From Endozoicomonas sp965199185 (lineage in GTDB: Bacteria > Pseudomonadota > Gammaproteobacteria > Pseudomonadales > Endozoicomonadaceae): 64,000 nt of DNA. Positions within the stretch are counted from its first letter, which is position 1; every line of letters begins with the position of its first letter. Positions 8,852 to 17,668 of this stretch are shown here, in pieces. The notes beneath the pieces were generated by a model, which saw only the letters and a list, made by a program, of their open reading frames with translations, ran no database searches and was not told the DNA's origin. Made by a program: the position numbers and the translations under genes. The DNA lies in assembly GCA_965199185.1 (NCBI GenBank), contig CBDAQW010000018.1, forward strand, positions 62,001 to 126,000. Reading direction: 5' to 3'.

Positions 8852-9979
8852 ATGGCGTGTGATATGTTAGAGCTAGCTGTTCCCGCAGTGCGGGATTTGA
8901 ACCCTTATCTGCCAGGGAAGCCGGTTGAAGAGCTGGCAAGAGAGCAGGGGCTTGACCCTGAAACGGTCGTTAAGCTGGCCAGTAATGAAAATCCGCTAGG
9001 GCCTTCTACCCATGCGGTGATGGCGATAGCTGAAAGTATGTCAGAGTTATCCCGGTATCCTGATGCCAATGGCTTTACATTAAAAAGAGAGCTGGCTGCT
9101 TATCTGGCAATAAGCGAAGATCAGCTCACTCTGGGTAATGGTTCGAATGACTTGCTGGTGTTGCTGGCAGAAGCCTTTTTAACACCAGATGCTTCTGCCA
9201 TTTACTCAGAATTTGGTTTTGTCGTCTATCCGCTGGCAGTCAAGGCAACCGGTGCTGAGTCTATTCAGGTGCCTTCGGCGGACTGGGGGCATGATCTGCC
9301 TGCAATGGCGGCAGCGATAAAAGACAACACTCGTCTGATATTTCTGGCAAACCCTAATAACCCCACCGGAACCCGTTTTAGTAAACAGGCATTCACTGAT
9401 TTTATGGCGCAGGTGCCGGAGCAGGTGCTGGTGGTGCTTGATGAAGCTTACATAGAATATAACTCAGGGGATAATTTACTGGATGGCGTTAAACTGTTAA
9501 GCGACTATCCTAATCTGGTGGTCAGTCGAACCTTCTCCAAAGCGTTTGGTTTGGCAGGAGCAAGAATTGGTTATACCATCTCCAGCGCTTCGGTGGCGGA
9601 TATTCTCAATCGACTGCGCCAGCCCTTTAACACTAATATCCCTGCTCAGATGGCTGCGGTGGCAACCTTGCAGGATGAAGACTATCTGCAGGACGCTGTT
9701 GAGCTGAATCGTGCCGGTATGGATCAATTGGAGCATGGCTTTCAGACACTGGGTCTTGACTGGATTCCTTCAGCTGGAAACTTTATTACGGTGGATTTTC
9801 AGCAGAATGCCATGCCTATCTATCAGGCTATGTTGGCAGAAGGTGTGATTGTTCGACCTCTGACAAATTATGGTATGCCTAATCATTTACGTATTTCTAT
9901 TGGCTTACCAGATGAGAATGAGCGTTGCCTTGCTGTTCTGGAGAAGGTTCTGGCAAAGCCTCTGGAGAAAACCTCGTGA
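8852..9979 (+). CDS. hisC: histidinol-phosphate aminotransferase
   Basis: This is a 375-residue fold type I PLP aminotransferase. It has LASNENPLGPS near residue 45, ANPNNPTGT near 165, DEAYIEY near 205 and the PLP lysine in SRTFSKAFGLAGARIGY near 230. HisC-type enzymes transaminate imidazole-acetol phosphate. In this operon, between pheA and tyrA-aroA, it is the counterpart of Pseudomonas hisC2 and may also act on aromatic amino acids; that second role is inference. The start at 8852 has GCGGAG 6 nt upstream. Its TGA stop overlaps the GTG start of the next gene. Confidence 0.93.
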   Translation: MACDMLELAVPAVRDLNPYLPGKPVEELAREQGLDPETVVKLASNENPLGPSTHAVMAIAESMSELSRYPDANGFTLKRELAAYLAISEDQLTLGNGSNDLLVLLAEAFLTPDASAIYSEFGFVVYPLAVKATGAESIQVPSADWGHDLPAMAAAIKDNTRLIFLANPNNPTGTRFSKQAFTDFMAQVPEQVLVVLDEAYIEYNSGDNLLDGVKLLSDYPNLVVSRTFSKAFGLAGARIGYTISSASVADILNRLRQPFNTNIPAQMAAVATLQDEDYLQDAVELNRAGMDQLEHGFQTLGLDWIPSAGNFITVDFQQNAMPIYQAMLAEGVIVRPLTNYGMPNHLRISIGLPDENERCLAVLEKVLAKPLEKTS

Positions 9980-12198
9980 AATCAGTGGATACAATACTGG
10001 TTATTGGTCTTGGTTTGATTGGTGGTTCATTTGCTGCAGCGGTAAAAGCCGCTGGTGCCTGCCGTCGGGTCATTGGCTTTGATCTGCGTTCAGAGTCTAT
10101 TGAAGAAGCGATGTCTGCCAATATTATCGATTCAGGTTGTGCCTCTCTGGTAGAGGGGGTGGTTGAAGCGGATGTGATTATGCTGTCAGTCCCCATGCTG
10201 GGAATGGGGTCGGTGTTAGAAGCAATGGCGCAGTTTGACCTGACAGATAAAATTATTACGGATGTTGGTAGCTGTAAGGGCTCCCTTATTAAAGCAGCGG
10301 AGCGGGCTTTTGGCGGTGTGCCGGCCAATTTGGTGCCGGGTCATCCTATTGCGGGCTCGGAAAAAAGTGGTGTCAGTGTAGCAAAAGCGGATCTCTTTGT
10401 GGCTCACAATGTGATACTGACGCCTCTACCCCATACTAATGAGGCCTGTTTACAGGCGGTTCGTTCACTCTGGGAAGCTTGTGGTGCCAATATCTCTGTG
10501 ATGGATGTAAATCATCACGACGAAGTATTGGCGAAAACCAGTCATTTACCTCATTTTCTGGCTTTTTCGCTGGTGGATACACTGGCAGGAAATCCGGACA
10601 ATCGGGATATTTTTCGCTATGCGGCGGGTGGTTTTCGTGACTTTACCCGTATCGCAGGCAGTGATCCGGTGATGTGGCATGATATCGCGCTTGGTAACAG
10701 TGAGGCGGTTCTTGAGTCACTGGATCATTTTACCAAAGGATTGTCAGAGCTGCGCTCGGCAATAGTCGCAAAAGACAGTACCGCGCTTTTGGGTATTTTT
10801 GAGCGGGCCCGTGTGGCCCGTAATCATTTCGCCACCATGCTGGCAAGAAGATCGTATATGGCAAGTTTGGAAAACAATACAGAAACATTTATTGCAGCTC
10901 CCGGCGGTCAGTTAGCCGGTGAGTTACGAGTGCCTGGTGATAAGTCTATTTCTCACCGTTCCATTATGCTGGGCGCCCTGGCCGAAGGCACTACTGTAGT
11001 GGAAGGGTTTCTGGAAGGTGAAGATGCTCTGGCAACTCTGCAGGCATTTCGCGATATGGGAGTGGTGATTGAGGGCCCTCATGAAGGTAAGGTGACGATT
11101 CATGGTGTCGGCATGCATGGTCTGCAGCCACCGCCAGGGCCACTTTATCTGGGTAATGCCGGAACAGCAATGCGGCTGATGGCGGGGCTTATGTCGGCGC
11201 AGTCTTTTGATGTTACTTTAACGGGTGACAGCTCTTTATCGGGTCGCCCAATGAATCGTGTGGTGACGCCGCTGCGCGATATGGGCGCTGAGATTGAAAC
11301 GGCAGAAGGTGGCCGTCCACCGTTGAAAATCAAGGGTGGACAGTCTCTGAGAGGTATTGACTACCAGTTACCTATGGCTTCTGCGCAGGTGCAATCCTGT
11401 TTGTTGATGGCAGGTATGTACTCGAACGGTGAAACATCGGCTCATGCGCCTGGTATTGTTCGTGATCATACCAACCGTATGCTTGAAGGGTTTGGCTATC
11501 CGGTCAGTGTGTCGGGTAACAGCGTATCCATTAAAGGTGGCAGTAAACTGGTGTCGGCAGATATTGATGTGCCGGCTGACATCTCCTCGGCCGCGTTCTT
11601 TCTGGTTGCGGCCTCGATTGCGGAAGGCTCTGAACTGAAGCTTTCTCATGTGGGGATTAACCCCACGCGTGCGGGAGTGATTGAAATTCTCCAGCTCATG
11701 GGGGCTGATATCACCTTGAACAATGAAGTTATGGTTGGTGGCGAGCCGGTAGCTGATATTCTGGTCCGCTCTGCCCCATTAAGAGGAATAGAGATTCCTC
11801 AGAGACTGGTGCCTATTGCTATTGATGAGTTTCCTGTGTTGTTTATCGCCGCGGTGTGTGCCGAAGGTCAGACTGTTCTGACAGGTGCAAAAGAGCTGAG
11901 GGTGAAAGAGAGTGATCGCATTCAGGCAATGGTGGATGGCTTGCAGGCACTGGGTGTGCACGCAGAAGCATTGCCAGATGGTGTGATCATTAACGGTGGT
12001 CAGACTATTCAGGGTGGCACCGTCGACAGCCATGGGGATCATCGAATCGCTATGTCGTTTGCGGTCGCTGCGCTCAGGGCGAAAAAACCGATTCGTATAC
12101 TGGATTGTGCTAATGTGGCAACATCCTTCCCGAATTTTATCAAGCTGGCAAATCGTGCAGGCTTACGTGTTTCTGCTGAAGCTGAAATAGTCGCTTAA
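9976..12198 (+). CDS. tyrA-aroA: bifunctional prephenate dehydrogenase / EPSP synthase (TyrA-AroA fusion)
   Basis: This 740-residue fusion has two parts. The N-terminal part (about 1-290) is an NAD-dependent prephenate/arogenate dehydrogenase with the Rossmann motif GLGLIGGSF near residue 10, GHPIAGSEKSG and HLPHFLAFSL. The C-terminal part (about 300-740) is 3-phosphoshikimate 1-carboxyvinyltransferase, with DKSISHRSIML near 321, GNAGTAMRL and the active-site loop LRVKESDRI. The fusion thus joins a shikimate-pathway step with the tyrosine branch. The GTG at 9976 overlaps the hisC stop codon, has GGAG 9 nt upstream and starts just before the Rossmann strand; an upstream in-frame ATG lies inside hisC and is rejected. 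The same fusion occurs in Pseudomonas and relatives. Confidence 0.96.
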   Translation: MKSVDTILVIGLGLIGGSFAAAVKAAGACRRVIGFDLRSESIEEAMSANIIDSGCASLVEGVVEADVIMLSVPMLGMGSVLEAMAQFDLTDKIITDVGSCKGSLIKAAERAFGGVPANLVPGHPIAGSEKSGVSVAKADLFVAHNVILTPLPHTNEACLQAVRSLWEACGANISVMDVNHHDEVLAKTSHLPHFLAFSLVDTLAGNPDNRDIFRYAAGGFRDFTRIAGSDPVMWHDIALGNSEAVLESLDHFTKGLSELRSAIVAKDSTALLGIFERARVARNHFATMLARRSYMASLENNTETFIAAPGGQLAGELRVPGDKSISHRSIMLGALAEGTTVVEGFLEGEDALATLQAFRDMGVVIEGPHEGKVTIHGVGMHGLQPPPGPLYLGNAGTAMRLMAGLMSAQSFDVTLTGDSSLSGRPMNRVVTPLRDMGAEIETAEGGRPPLKIKGGQSLRGIDYQLPMASAQVQSCLLMAGMYSNGETSAHAPGIVRDHTNRMLEGFGYPVSVSGNSVSIKGGSKLVSADIDVPADISSAAFFLVAASIAEGSELKLSHVGINPTRAGVIEILQLMGADITLNNEVMVGGEPVADILVRSAPLRGIEIPQRLVPIAIDEFPVLFIAAVCAEGQTVLTGAKELRVKESDRIQAMVDGLQALGVHAEALPDGVIINGGQTIQGGTVDSHGDHRIAMSFAVAALRAKKPIRILDCANVATSFPNFIKLANRAGLRVSAEAEIVA

Positions 12199-12218
12199 GA
12201 TTGAGAGGGAATAGACAG

Positions 12219-12914
12219 GTGAGTAATTCTCAGGCGGCGGTTACCGTTGTCACAATTGATGGACCAAGTGGTTCTGGCAAGGGCACTATTGCAGCACTTC
12301 TGGCCAGAGAGTTGAACTGGCGTCTGCTCGATAGCGGAGCCCTCTACCGTCTGACCGGACTGGCAGCGATCAATCATGGTGTTGATCTTGCTGATGAGCC
12401 GGCACTGGAAGTGCTGGCGGGGCATCTTGATGTTCAGTTTGTGCCGTCAGCAGATAGTGATGATCTGTCCATTATTCTCGAAGGCGAACAGGTTGGCGCT
12501 ACCCTGCGTACCGAAGAAGTAGGTGCTATGGCTTCCAAAGTAGCAAAACTGCCTGGGGTTCGTAGAGCATTAATGCAGCGGCAGCGGGATTTTGCCGAAG
12601 CACCGGGGCTGGTTGCCGATGGTCGCGATATGGGGACGGTGGTATTTCCCGATGCGCCGGTGAAGGTTTTTCTCACTGCTAGTGCAGAAGAGCGCGCAAA
12701 ACGACGTTTTCAGCAGTTGCAACAAAAAGGGATTGATGCTAACTTTGATCGCCTTTTAGCTGACATCATCGCTCGCGACGAACAAGACAGTAATCGCAAG
12801 ATTGCTCCCTTAAAGCCTGCCGAAGATGCGGTCATGCTTGACAGTACTCGCATGAGCATTGAAGAAGTGTTCAATGCCATACTGGCTGAGATGGAAAAGA
12901 AAGGTTTACTGTAA
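12219..12914 (+). CDS. cmk: cytidylate kinase
   Basis: The 231-residue CMP/dCMP kinase has the P-loop DGPSGSGKG near residue 17, the LDSGALYR motif, ADGRDMGTVVFPDA near 130 and the lid region RAKRRFQQLQ. It supplies CDP and dCDP for nucleic acid and lipid synthesis. GTG 12219 was chosen because GAGAGGGA lies 8 nt upstream; TTG 12201, immediately after the previous stop codon, lacks a site. It precedes rpsA, the usual gammaproteobacterial order, but a terminator separates the two here. Confidence 0.95.
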   Translation: MSNSQAAVTVVTIDGPSGSGKGTIAALLARELNWRLLDSGALYRLTGLAAINHGVDLADEPALEVLAGHLDVQFVPSADSDDLSIILEGEQVGATLRTEEVGAMASKVAKLPGVRRALMQRQRDFAEAPGLVADGRDMGTVVFPDAPVKVFLTASAEERAKRRFQQLQQKGIDANFDRLLADIIARDEQDSNRKIAPLKPAEDAVMLDSTRMSIEEVFNAILAEMEKKGLL

Positions 12915-12964
12915 ACTTTTCTGAAAGATTCCGGATAACCAGTTTTCAGGTTATCCAATTCATG

Positions 12965-12993
12965 AGCACAGCGATAGCCGCTGTGCTTTTTTG
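12965..12993 (+). terminator. rho-independent terminator of cmk
   Basis: A nine-base-pair stem (AGCACAGCG, 12965-12973, with 12979-12987) has a 5-nt loop and is followed by six T residues. A second hairpin, GGATAACC / GGTTATCC, lies just upstream at about 12932-12957. Confidence 0.9.
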
Positions 12994-13165
12994 TACCACG
13001 GCTGAGTCTGGTGGAATGCCAGCATTCCAGGTTCAAGCCTATTAATGGTAACCCACACTGGCTGGCGGTGTGGCTGACAGACAGTCACCACTTTTAATAA
13101 TGGCAATGTATTGTTTGTCTTTATATAAGGTGCTCTGCTGAATGTGCGTTGTTACAGGAAAGATC

Positions 13166-14845
13166 ATGAGCGAAAGCTTTGCCGAACTTTTTGAAGAAAG
13201 CCTAAAAGAAATCGAAATGAAACCAGGCGCTATTGTTAGCGGTCAGGTTGTTGACATCGATAGCGATTGGGTAACTGTTCACGCTGGTCTGAAGTCTGAA
13301 GGTGTTATCCCTGCAGCTCAGTTCCTGAACGAACAGGGTGAGCTGACTATCGCCGTAGGCGACGAAGTACAGGTAGCTCTGGACGCGGTAGAAGATGGTT
13401 TCGGTGAAACCCGTCTGTCCCGTGAAAAAGCCAAGCGTATGGAAGCCTGGAAGGAACTGGAAAAAGCCTTCGAAGCGGAAGACGTGGTTAAAGGTGTTAT
13501 CTCCGGTAAGGTTAAGGGTGGTTTCACCGTTGACGTTGCTACTATCCGTGCGTTCCTGCCAGGATCTCTGGTTGATGTTCGTCCAGTACGTGACACTGCT
13601 CACCTGGAAGGCAAAGAGCTGGAATTCAAGGTTATCAAGCTGGATCAGAAACGTAACAACGTTGTTGTTTCCCGTCGTTCCGTACTTGAAGCTGAAAACT
13701 CTGCAGAACGTGAAGAGCTTCTGGGCTCTCTGCAGGAAGGTCTGGAAGTTAAGGGTATCGTTAAGAACCTGACAGACTATGGTGCGTTCGTTGATCTGGG
13801 GGGTGTTGACGGCCTGCTGCACATCACAGACATGGCCTGGAAGCGTATCAAGCATCCTAGCGAAATCGTTAATGTTGGTGATGAAATCAACGTTAAGGTT
13901 CTCAAGTTTGACCGCGAGCGTAACCGCGTATCTCTGGGTCTGAAACAGCTGGGTGAAGATCCATGGGTTGCTATCACTAATCGCTTCCCAGAAGGTACTC
14001 GCGGCGTTGGTCGTGTGACCAACCTGACTGACTACGGCTGCTTTGTTGAGCTGGAAGAAGGTGTTGAAGGTCTGGTTCACGTTTCTGAAATGGACTGGAC
14101 CAACAAGAATATTCACCCATCCAAGGTGGTATCTCTGGGTGATGAGGTTGAAGTTCAGGTTCTGGATATCGATGAAGAGCGTCGTCGTATCTCTCTGGGT
14201 ATCAAGCAGTGTAAACAGAACCCATGGGAAGAGTTCTCTGGCTCCTTCAACAAGGGCGACAAGCTGGCCGGTAAGATCAAGTCTATTACTGACTTCGGTA
14301 TCTTTATCGGTCTGGATGGTGGTATCGATGGTCTGGTGCACCTGTCTGACATCTCCTGGAACGAAACTGGCGAAGAAGCCGTTCGTAACTACAAGAAAGG
14401 TGATGAAGTTGAAGCTGTTATCCTGGCGATCGACGCTGAGCGTGAGCGTATCTCTCTGGGTATCAAGCAGCTGTCCGAAGATCCATTCAACTCGTTTGCC
14501 AGCCTGAATGAAAAAGGCTCCATCGTTAAAGGTGTGGTTAAAGAAGTTTCCGCCAAGGCTGCTACTGTAGAGCTGGCTGAAGACGTTCTGGCTACTCTGA
14601 AGGCTTCTGAGATCAGTGTTGATCGCGTTGAAGACGCAACCAACGTCCTCAAGGAAGGCGAAGAAGTTGAAGCTCGCATCATCAGCATCGATCGTAAGAA
14701 CCGCAACATCAGCCTGTCCATCAAAGCGAAGGATGTTGCTGAAGAGAAAGCGGCTATGAAAGAGCTGCGTAGCAAGCAGGAAGAAGAAGCTTCTGGTCCT
14801 ACCACTATCGGTGATCTGATCAAGGCTCAGATGGAAAGCAAATAA
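13166..14845 (+). CDS. rpsA: 30S ribosomal protein S1
   Basis: The 559-residue product is the mRNA-binding S1 protein. It has six S1 OB-fold repeats (about residues 20-90, 105-175, 190-260, 275-350, 360-435 and 450-520), visible as repeated GxVxxxTDYGxFV and G-V-(D/E)-GLVHxS segments. It unfolds and docks structured mRNAs on the 30S subunit. The ATG at 13166 has AGGAAAG upstream and gives the standard N terminus MSESFAELFEESL. Codon choice is noticeably biased towards optimal codons, as expected for a highly expressed gene. It has its own leader region and a strong terminator. Confidence 0.98.
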   Translation: MSESFAELFEESLKEIEMKPGAIVSGQVVDIDSDWVTVHAGLKSEGVIPAAQFLNEQGELTIAVGDEVQVALDAVEDGFGETRLSREKAKRMEAWKELEKAFEAEDVVKGVISGKVKGGFTVDVATIRAFLPGSLVDVRPVRDTAHLEGKELEFKVIKLDQKRNNVVVSRRSVLEAENSAEREELLGSLQEGLEVKGIVKNLTDYGAFVDLGGVDGLLHITDMAWKRIKHPSEIVNVGDEINVKVLKFDRERNRVSLGLKQLGEDPWVAITNRFPEGTRGVGRVTNLTDYGCFVELEEGVEGLVHVSEMDWTNKNIHPSKVVSLGDEVEVQVLDIDEERRRISLGIKQCKQNPWEEFSGSFNKGDKLAGKIKSITDFGIFIGLDGGIDGLVHLSDISWNETGEEAVRNYKKGDEVEAVILAIDAERERISLGIKQLSEDPFNSFASLNEKGSIVKGVVKEVSAKAATVELAEDVLATLKASEISVDRVEDATNVLKEGEEVEARIISIDRKNRNISLSIKAKDVAEEKAAMKELRSKQEEEASGPTTIGDLIKAQMESK

Positions 14846-14890
14846 ATAATGCGTCGTATTTATTTATAAGCCTTCCGGCCTCTATGAAAA

Positions 14891-14918
14891 CCGCAGAGCT
14901 AGCTCTGCGGTTTTTTTT
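14891..14918 (+). terminator. rho-independent terminator of rpsA
   Basis: A perfect 20-bp palindrome (CCGCAGAGCT / AGCTCTGCGG) at 14891-14910 is followed by eight T residues, 45 bp after the stop codon. Confidence 0.93.
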
Positions 14919-14988
14919 GTCAGTAAGGATCGTTTAATTTATAAATGTGTACAAAAACCTTAATAAAGAACATTCCAGCTTTTTTATC

Positions 14989-15034
14989 ATCGCATTAAAT
15001 AAGTAGGTTTTGTGGAATTAATCATTAATGCGAT
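14989..15034. repeat. inverted repeat in AT-rich rpsA-downstream region
   Basis: The arms ATCGCATTAA (14989-14998) and TTAATGCGAT (15025-15034) form a perfect inverted repeat around 26 nt. It sits in a 303-bp AT-rich stretch (14920-15222) that otherwise shows no gene and probably contains the promoter of the next gene. It could be a protein-binding site or a mobile-element scar; the sequence does not decide. Confidence 0.5.
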
Positions 15035-15222
15035 ATATGGCGGATTATTATAGTAGACAATATCAGGTCTACAGTTTCATCCTGCCAGCGGTAATGATCA
15101 GTGGAGGGTTGTGGAAACACTATTTGTTGGCCGACCAATAATTTTTTGAAAATACTTTCAACATTACTGAAAATGTAGACTATAAAGAAACGAGCTCTTC
15201 AGTCAATAAGCAGTAAAGCACA

Positions 15223-16644
15223 ATGCACTTTAATCAGTATTTTCTCAGGTCTTATCCTGATGATAAAAGCGATATGTTGTATTGCTTGATGGTACGCACA
15301 AAAAAAGTTTTCTTCTTGATTTTAGTTGCAGTATTACCGGCTTTTTTTTCCCAGCATTATGCTCGGGCTTCATTGGGAGAATATGCAGATCCATTTGATG
15401 CAGAGCCATTTGATGATGCCTCGTTGTTTGACCTTTCTGATGGCGATGTTGAACCTGCTCGCGTCAAAAGACGCGCAGGAGCAGGTAGAGGTGGGGGTGG
15501 CAGAGGAAGTTGGGGGCGTAGTAGTAGTCGTAGTAGCAAGTGGCGTAGTCGCAGTGGAAAAACAACAAGAATTGGTGCCAGGAAGCCTAGCATAAAGCAT
15601 CCGAAAATCAGTAAACCCAAGCAAGTAGTAAACCTGCGGCAGCAAAAGATAAAACGCCGAAAGAGTGTTTACTCGACGAAGGTCTTCAAACACGCTAAGT
15701 CTGTGAAGCCGTTTTCCAGAACAAAGAACGCACTGTATTTCTTGGCTTTTAGTGGCCTGGCGGTTCGAGTTTTCAGAGGGGATAATAACCACTGGTGGCT
15801 CCAACCTTACGATGATGATGATACATCGTTATCGTTTATCGCACAGAATGCCCAAGCTGGCAGTCAGTCTGGAAGGCTTGAGAATTTGATAAACTTTGGC
15901 TCAAAAGTTAAAACATTTCTTTTAAACATAAAATCAAACGAACATGGTGTTGTTGTCAAATTCATACCTGATGAGCATGACCCATCGAAAATCAACGTTT
16001 CATATTTTTCAGAATATTCTCAGAACGACCTGATGGGGGAAGGTAGGCCATTTAATGTCACTGAATTGGCAACATTGGATGTGGCTGCGAAATATTTCAT
16101 TGATATTGATATAGAACCTTTTCATGATTCTACAACAACCGTGGAATCGTTAACGACCAATAATGCTGTTACTATGAATCCTTCGGTAAGGGTAGAGGAA
16201 GAACAGAGTTTATCAGACATACCAAATGATGCTGCATTATCCGCTGGTTCTTATGTAGCTAATGGTAATTTTTCTACTGCCGCTACCCTAAGTCCTGTCA
16301 GTGAGACTTACTCAGACACCACGATGTTTGCTTCAACCACTATAGATCCAGAGGTTTTTGAGCGTCATCAGTTCAAGATCAAGAACCATGAGGGGGAGAT
16401 AATAGCCTCCATTCCACTTAACTTTCTAGTGACAGATATCAGGTACACTTATAACGGTAGCCCGCTTGTTGCATTTGAATCCAATGGTAAAAAAATCACA
16501 CTGTTGAATAGTTTAACGGAGTATAAGCTGGACCACTCCGTGGTCGAGTCGTGTCAGTGTCCTACAAGTGCTGGTAGCGATAATAAATCAACACTGATTA
16601 ATCTGGCTGTGATGTTGCTCATGGCTTTATGTTTGTCATCATAA
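15223..16644 (+). CDS. orphan secreted protein with Arg/Gly/Ser-rich basic tract
   Basis: I do not recognise this 473-residue protein. A hydrophobic signal-like segment (about residues 26-48, KKVFFLILVAVLPAFFSQHY) ends near an ARA site. An acidic stretch (DPFDAEPFDDASLFDLSDGD) follows, then a strongly basic low-complexity tract of R, G, S, W and K (about 80-150). The remainder is Ser/Thr-rich and ends in a hydrophobic C-terminal segment, INLAVMLLMALCLSS, which could be a membrane anchor. Alternative starts at 15274 and 15289 would place the signal segment nearer the N terminus; none has a strong ribosome-binding site. It separates rpsA from ihfB, which are neighbours in most gammaproteobacteria, so it looks like a lineage-specific insertion. 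Confidence 0.65.
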   Translation: MHFNQYFLRSYPDDKSDMLYCLMVRTKKVFFLILVAVLPAFFSQHYARASLGEYADPFDAEPFDDASLFDLSDGDVEPARVKRRAGAGRGGGGRGSWGRSSSRSSKWRSRSGKTTRIGARKPSIKHPKISKPKQVVNLRQQKIKRRKSVYSTKVFKHAKSVKPFSRTKNALYFLAFSGLAVRVFRGDNNHWWLQPYDDDDTSLSFIAQNAQAGSQSGRLENLINFGSKVKTFLLNIKSNEHGVVVKFIPDEHDPSKINVSYFSEYSQNDLMGEGRPFNVTELATLDVAAKYFIDIDIEPFHDSTTTVESLTTNNAVTMNPSVRVEEEQSLSDIPNDAALSAGSYVANGNFSTAATLSPVSETYSDTTMFASTTIDPEVFERHQFKIKNHEGEIIASIPLNFLVTDIRYTYNGSPLVAFESNGKKITLLNSLTEYKLDHSVVESCQCPTSAGSDNKSTLINLAVMLLMALCLSS

Positions 16645-16922
16645 AATGGTTTTTTGTTCTTGGTTCTTGAGGGTTTCTTGGAGAGAGTTTCTTGGATTAA
16701 GGGGATTCAATATTCAGGTGGGTATCAGCATTTTGCAGGTGTTATTGGCTGAACGCTCATGTTTAGAGAATGTCCATTAAGAATTACGCAAACACCGAAA
16801 AGGTTGCTTGATTTCTACTTATGGGTTAGCTAGTGTAGAAGCTGTTTGGTCATACTGTTAGTGTAACTGTTTGTTTTTGCACCGGTATGTTGCCAGGGAG
16901 TGCCAGGGAAAAGGAAAAGAAA

Positions 16923-17207
16923 ATGACCCGGTCTGAACTGATTGAGCAAATTGCAGCGTTACAACCACAGCTTTCTGTCAAAGATATAGAGCTTGCCGTA
17001 AAAGCGATCATTGATCGTATGTCTCAGTCGCTGGCCAATGGTGAGCGGGTGGAAATTCGTGGATTTGGCAGTTTTTCTTTACATTATCGTGCTTCCCGTG
17101 TCGGTAGAAATCCGAAGACAGGTGAGTCTGTCAGCTTGCAGGCAAAGCATGTGCCTCATTTTAAGCCAGGCAAAGAGCTACGGGAGCGTGTCAACACTAC
17201 CTCCTGA
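16923..17207 (+). CDS. ihfB: integration host factor subunit beta
   Basis: The 94-residue DNA-bending protein has the HU/IHF fold: MTRSELIEQIA at the N terminus, the core GERVEIRGFGSFSLHYR, and the DNA-inserting arm with RNPKTGESV. It forms IHF with IhfA and acts in nucleoid architecture, promoters, recombination and replication initiation. The ATG at 16923 follows an AAGGA site; an extension to 16887 would add a non-family N terminus. The 278-bp upstream gap shows only short T- and G-rich repeats (several TTTCTTGGA-like copies near 16670-16700). Confidence 0.96.
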   Translation: MTRSELIEQIAALQPQLSVKDIELAVKAIIDRMSQSLANGERVEIRGFGSFSLHYRASRVGRNPKTGESVSLQAKHVPHFKPGKELRERVNTTS

Positions 17208-17341
17208 TTTTATCTTTGCTAAACACCAATCCTGATTGCTGCTGACCCTTGTCAGAGGTTAGACTACTCACCGGTAAAAGCTCTTTCCTATGAGCTATCA
17301 GCGATACAATTTTGATTGAGTGAATGGAGTAGGATTTGACT

Positions 17342-17668
17342 GTGTTCTCGACCCTGAGCATCTGGTTAAAAAGACTTCTGGTGCTGGTTGCCTTTCTGGT
17401 ATTACTGGTTTTTTTTGTTAATTTCACCTCAGTAAATACTCAGTTGGTCAGTCTTGATCTAGTGGGTATGATCTTGCCGGAAATATCGCTGTCTACCCTT
17501 GTGATGGTGCCTTTTGTTTTGGGTGGTCTTGTTGGTTTGCTGGTCTCATCTCTGGTAGTGGCCAGACTGGTTTATTCCAATAAAAGTCTGGGGCGCAAGC
17601 TGGCCAGGCGTGACAATGAAATTCAGAAGTTGAGAAGCAATGCCCTCAAAGGGTTAACGGATGCCTGA
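17342..17668 (+). CDS. lapA: lipopolysaccharide assembly protein A (LapA domain, DUF1049)
   Basis: This small inner-membrane protein of about 108 residues has two transmembrane segments (about 10-32 and 50-75). A cytoplasmic coiled helix, NKSLGRKLARRDNEIQKLRS, closes the protein. The LapA fold and its place directly before lapB are conserved. LapA and LapB work together in LPS assembly at the inner membrane. The start is GTG 17342 with AGGA 7 nt upstream; TTG 17336 with GGAG is an alternative. Its stop codon overlaps the lapB start by 8 bp, implying translational coupling. Confidence 0.88.
   Translation: MFSTLSIWLKRLLVLVAFLVLLVFFVNFTSVNTQLVSLDLVGMILPEISLSTLVMVPFVLGGLVGLLVSSLVVARLVYSNKSLGRKLARRDNEIQKLRSNALKGLTDA

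Noticed and set aside
13202..14341. 379-codon minus-strand frame inside rpsA
   Set aside because: It is a shadow of the biased codon use of rpsA on the other strand.
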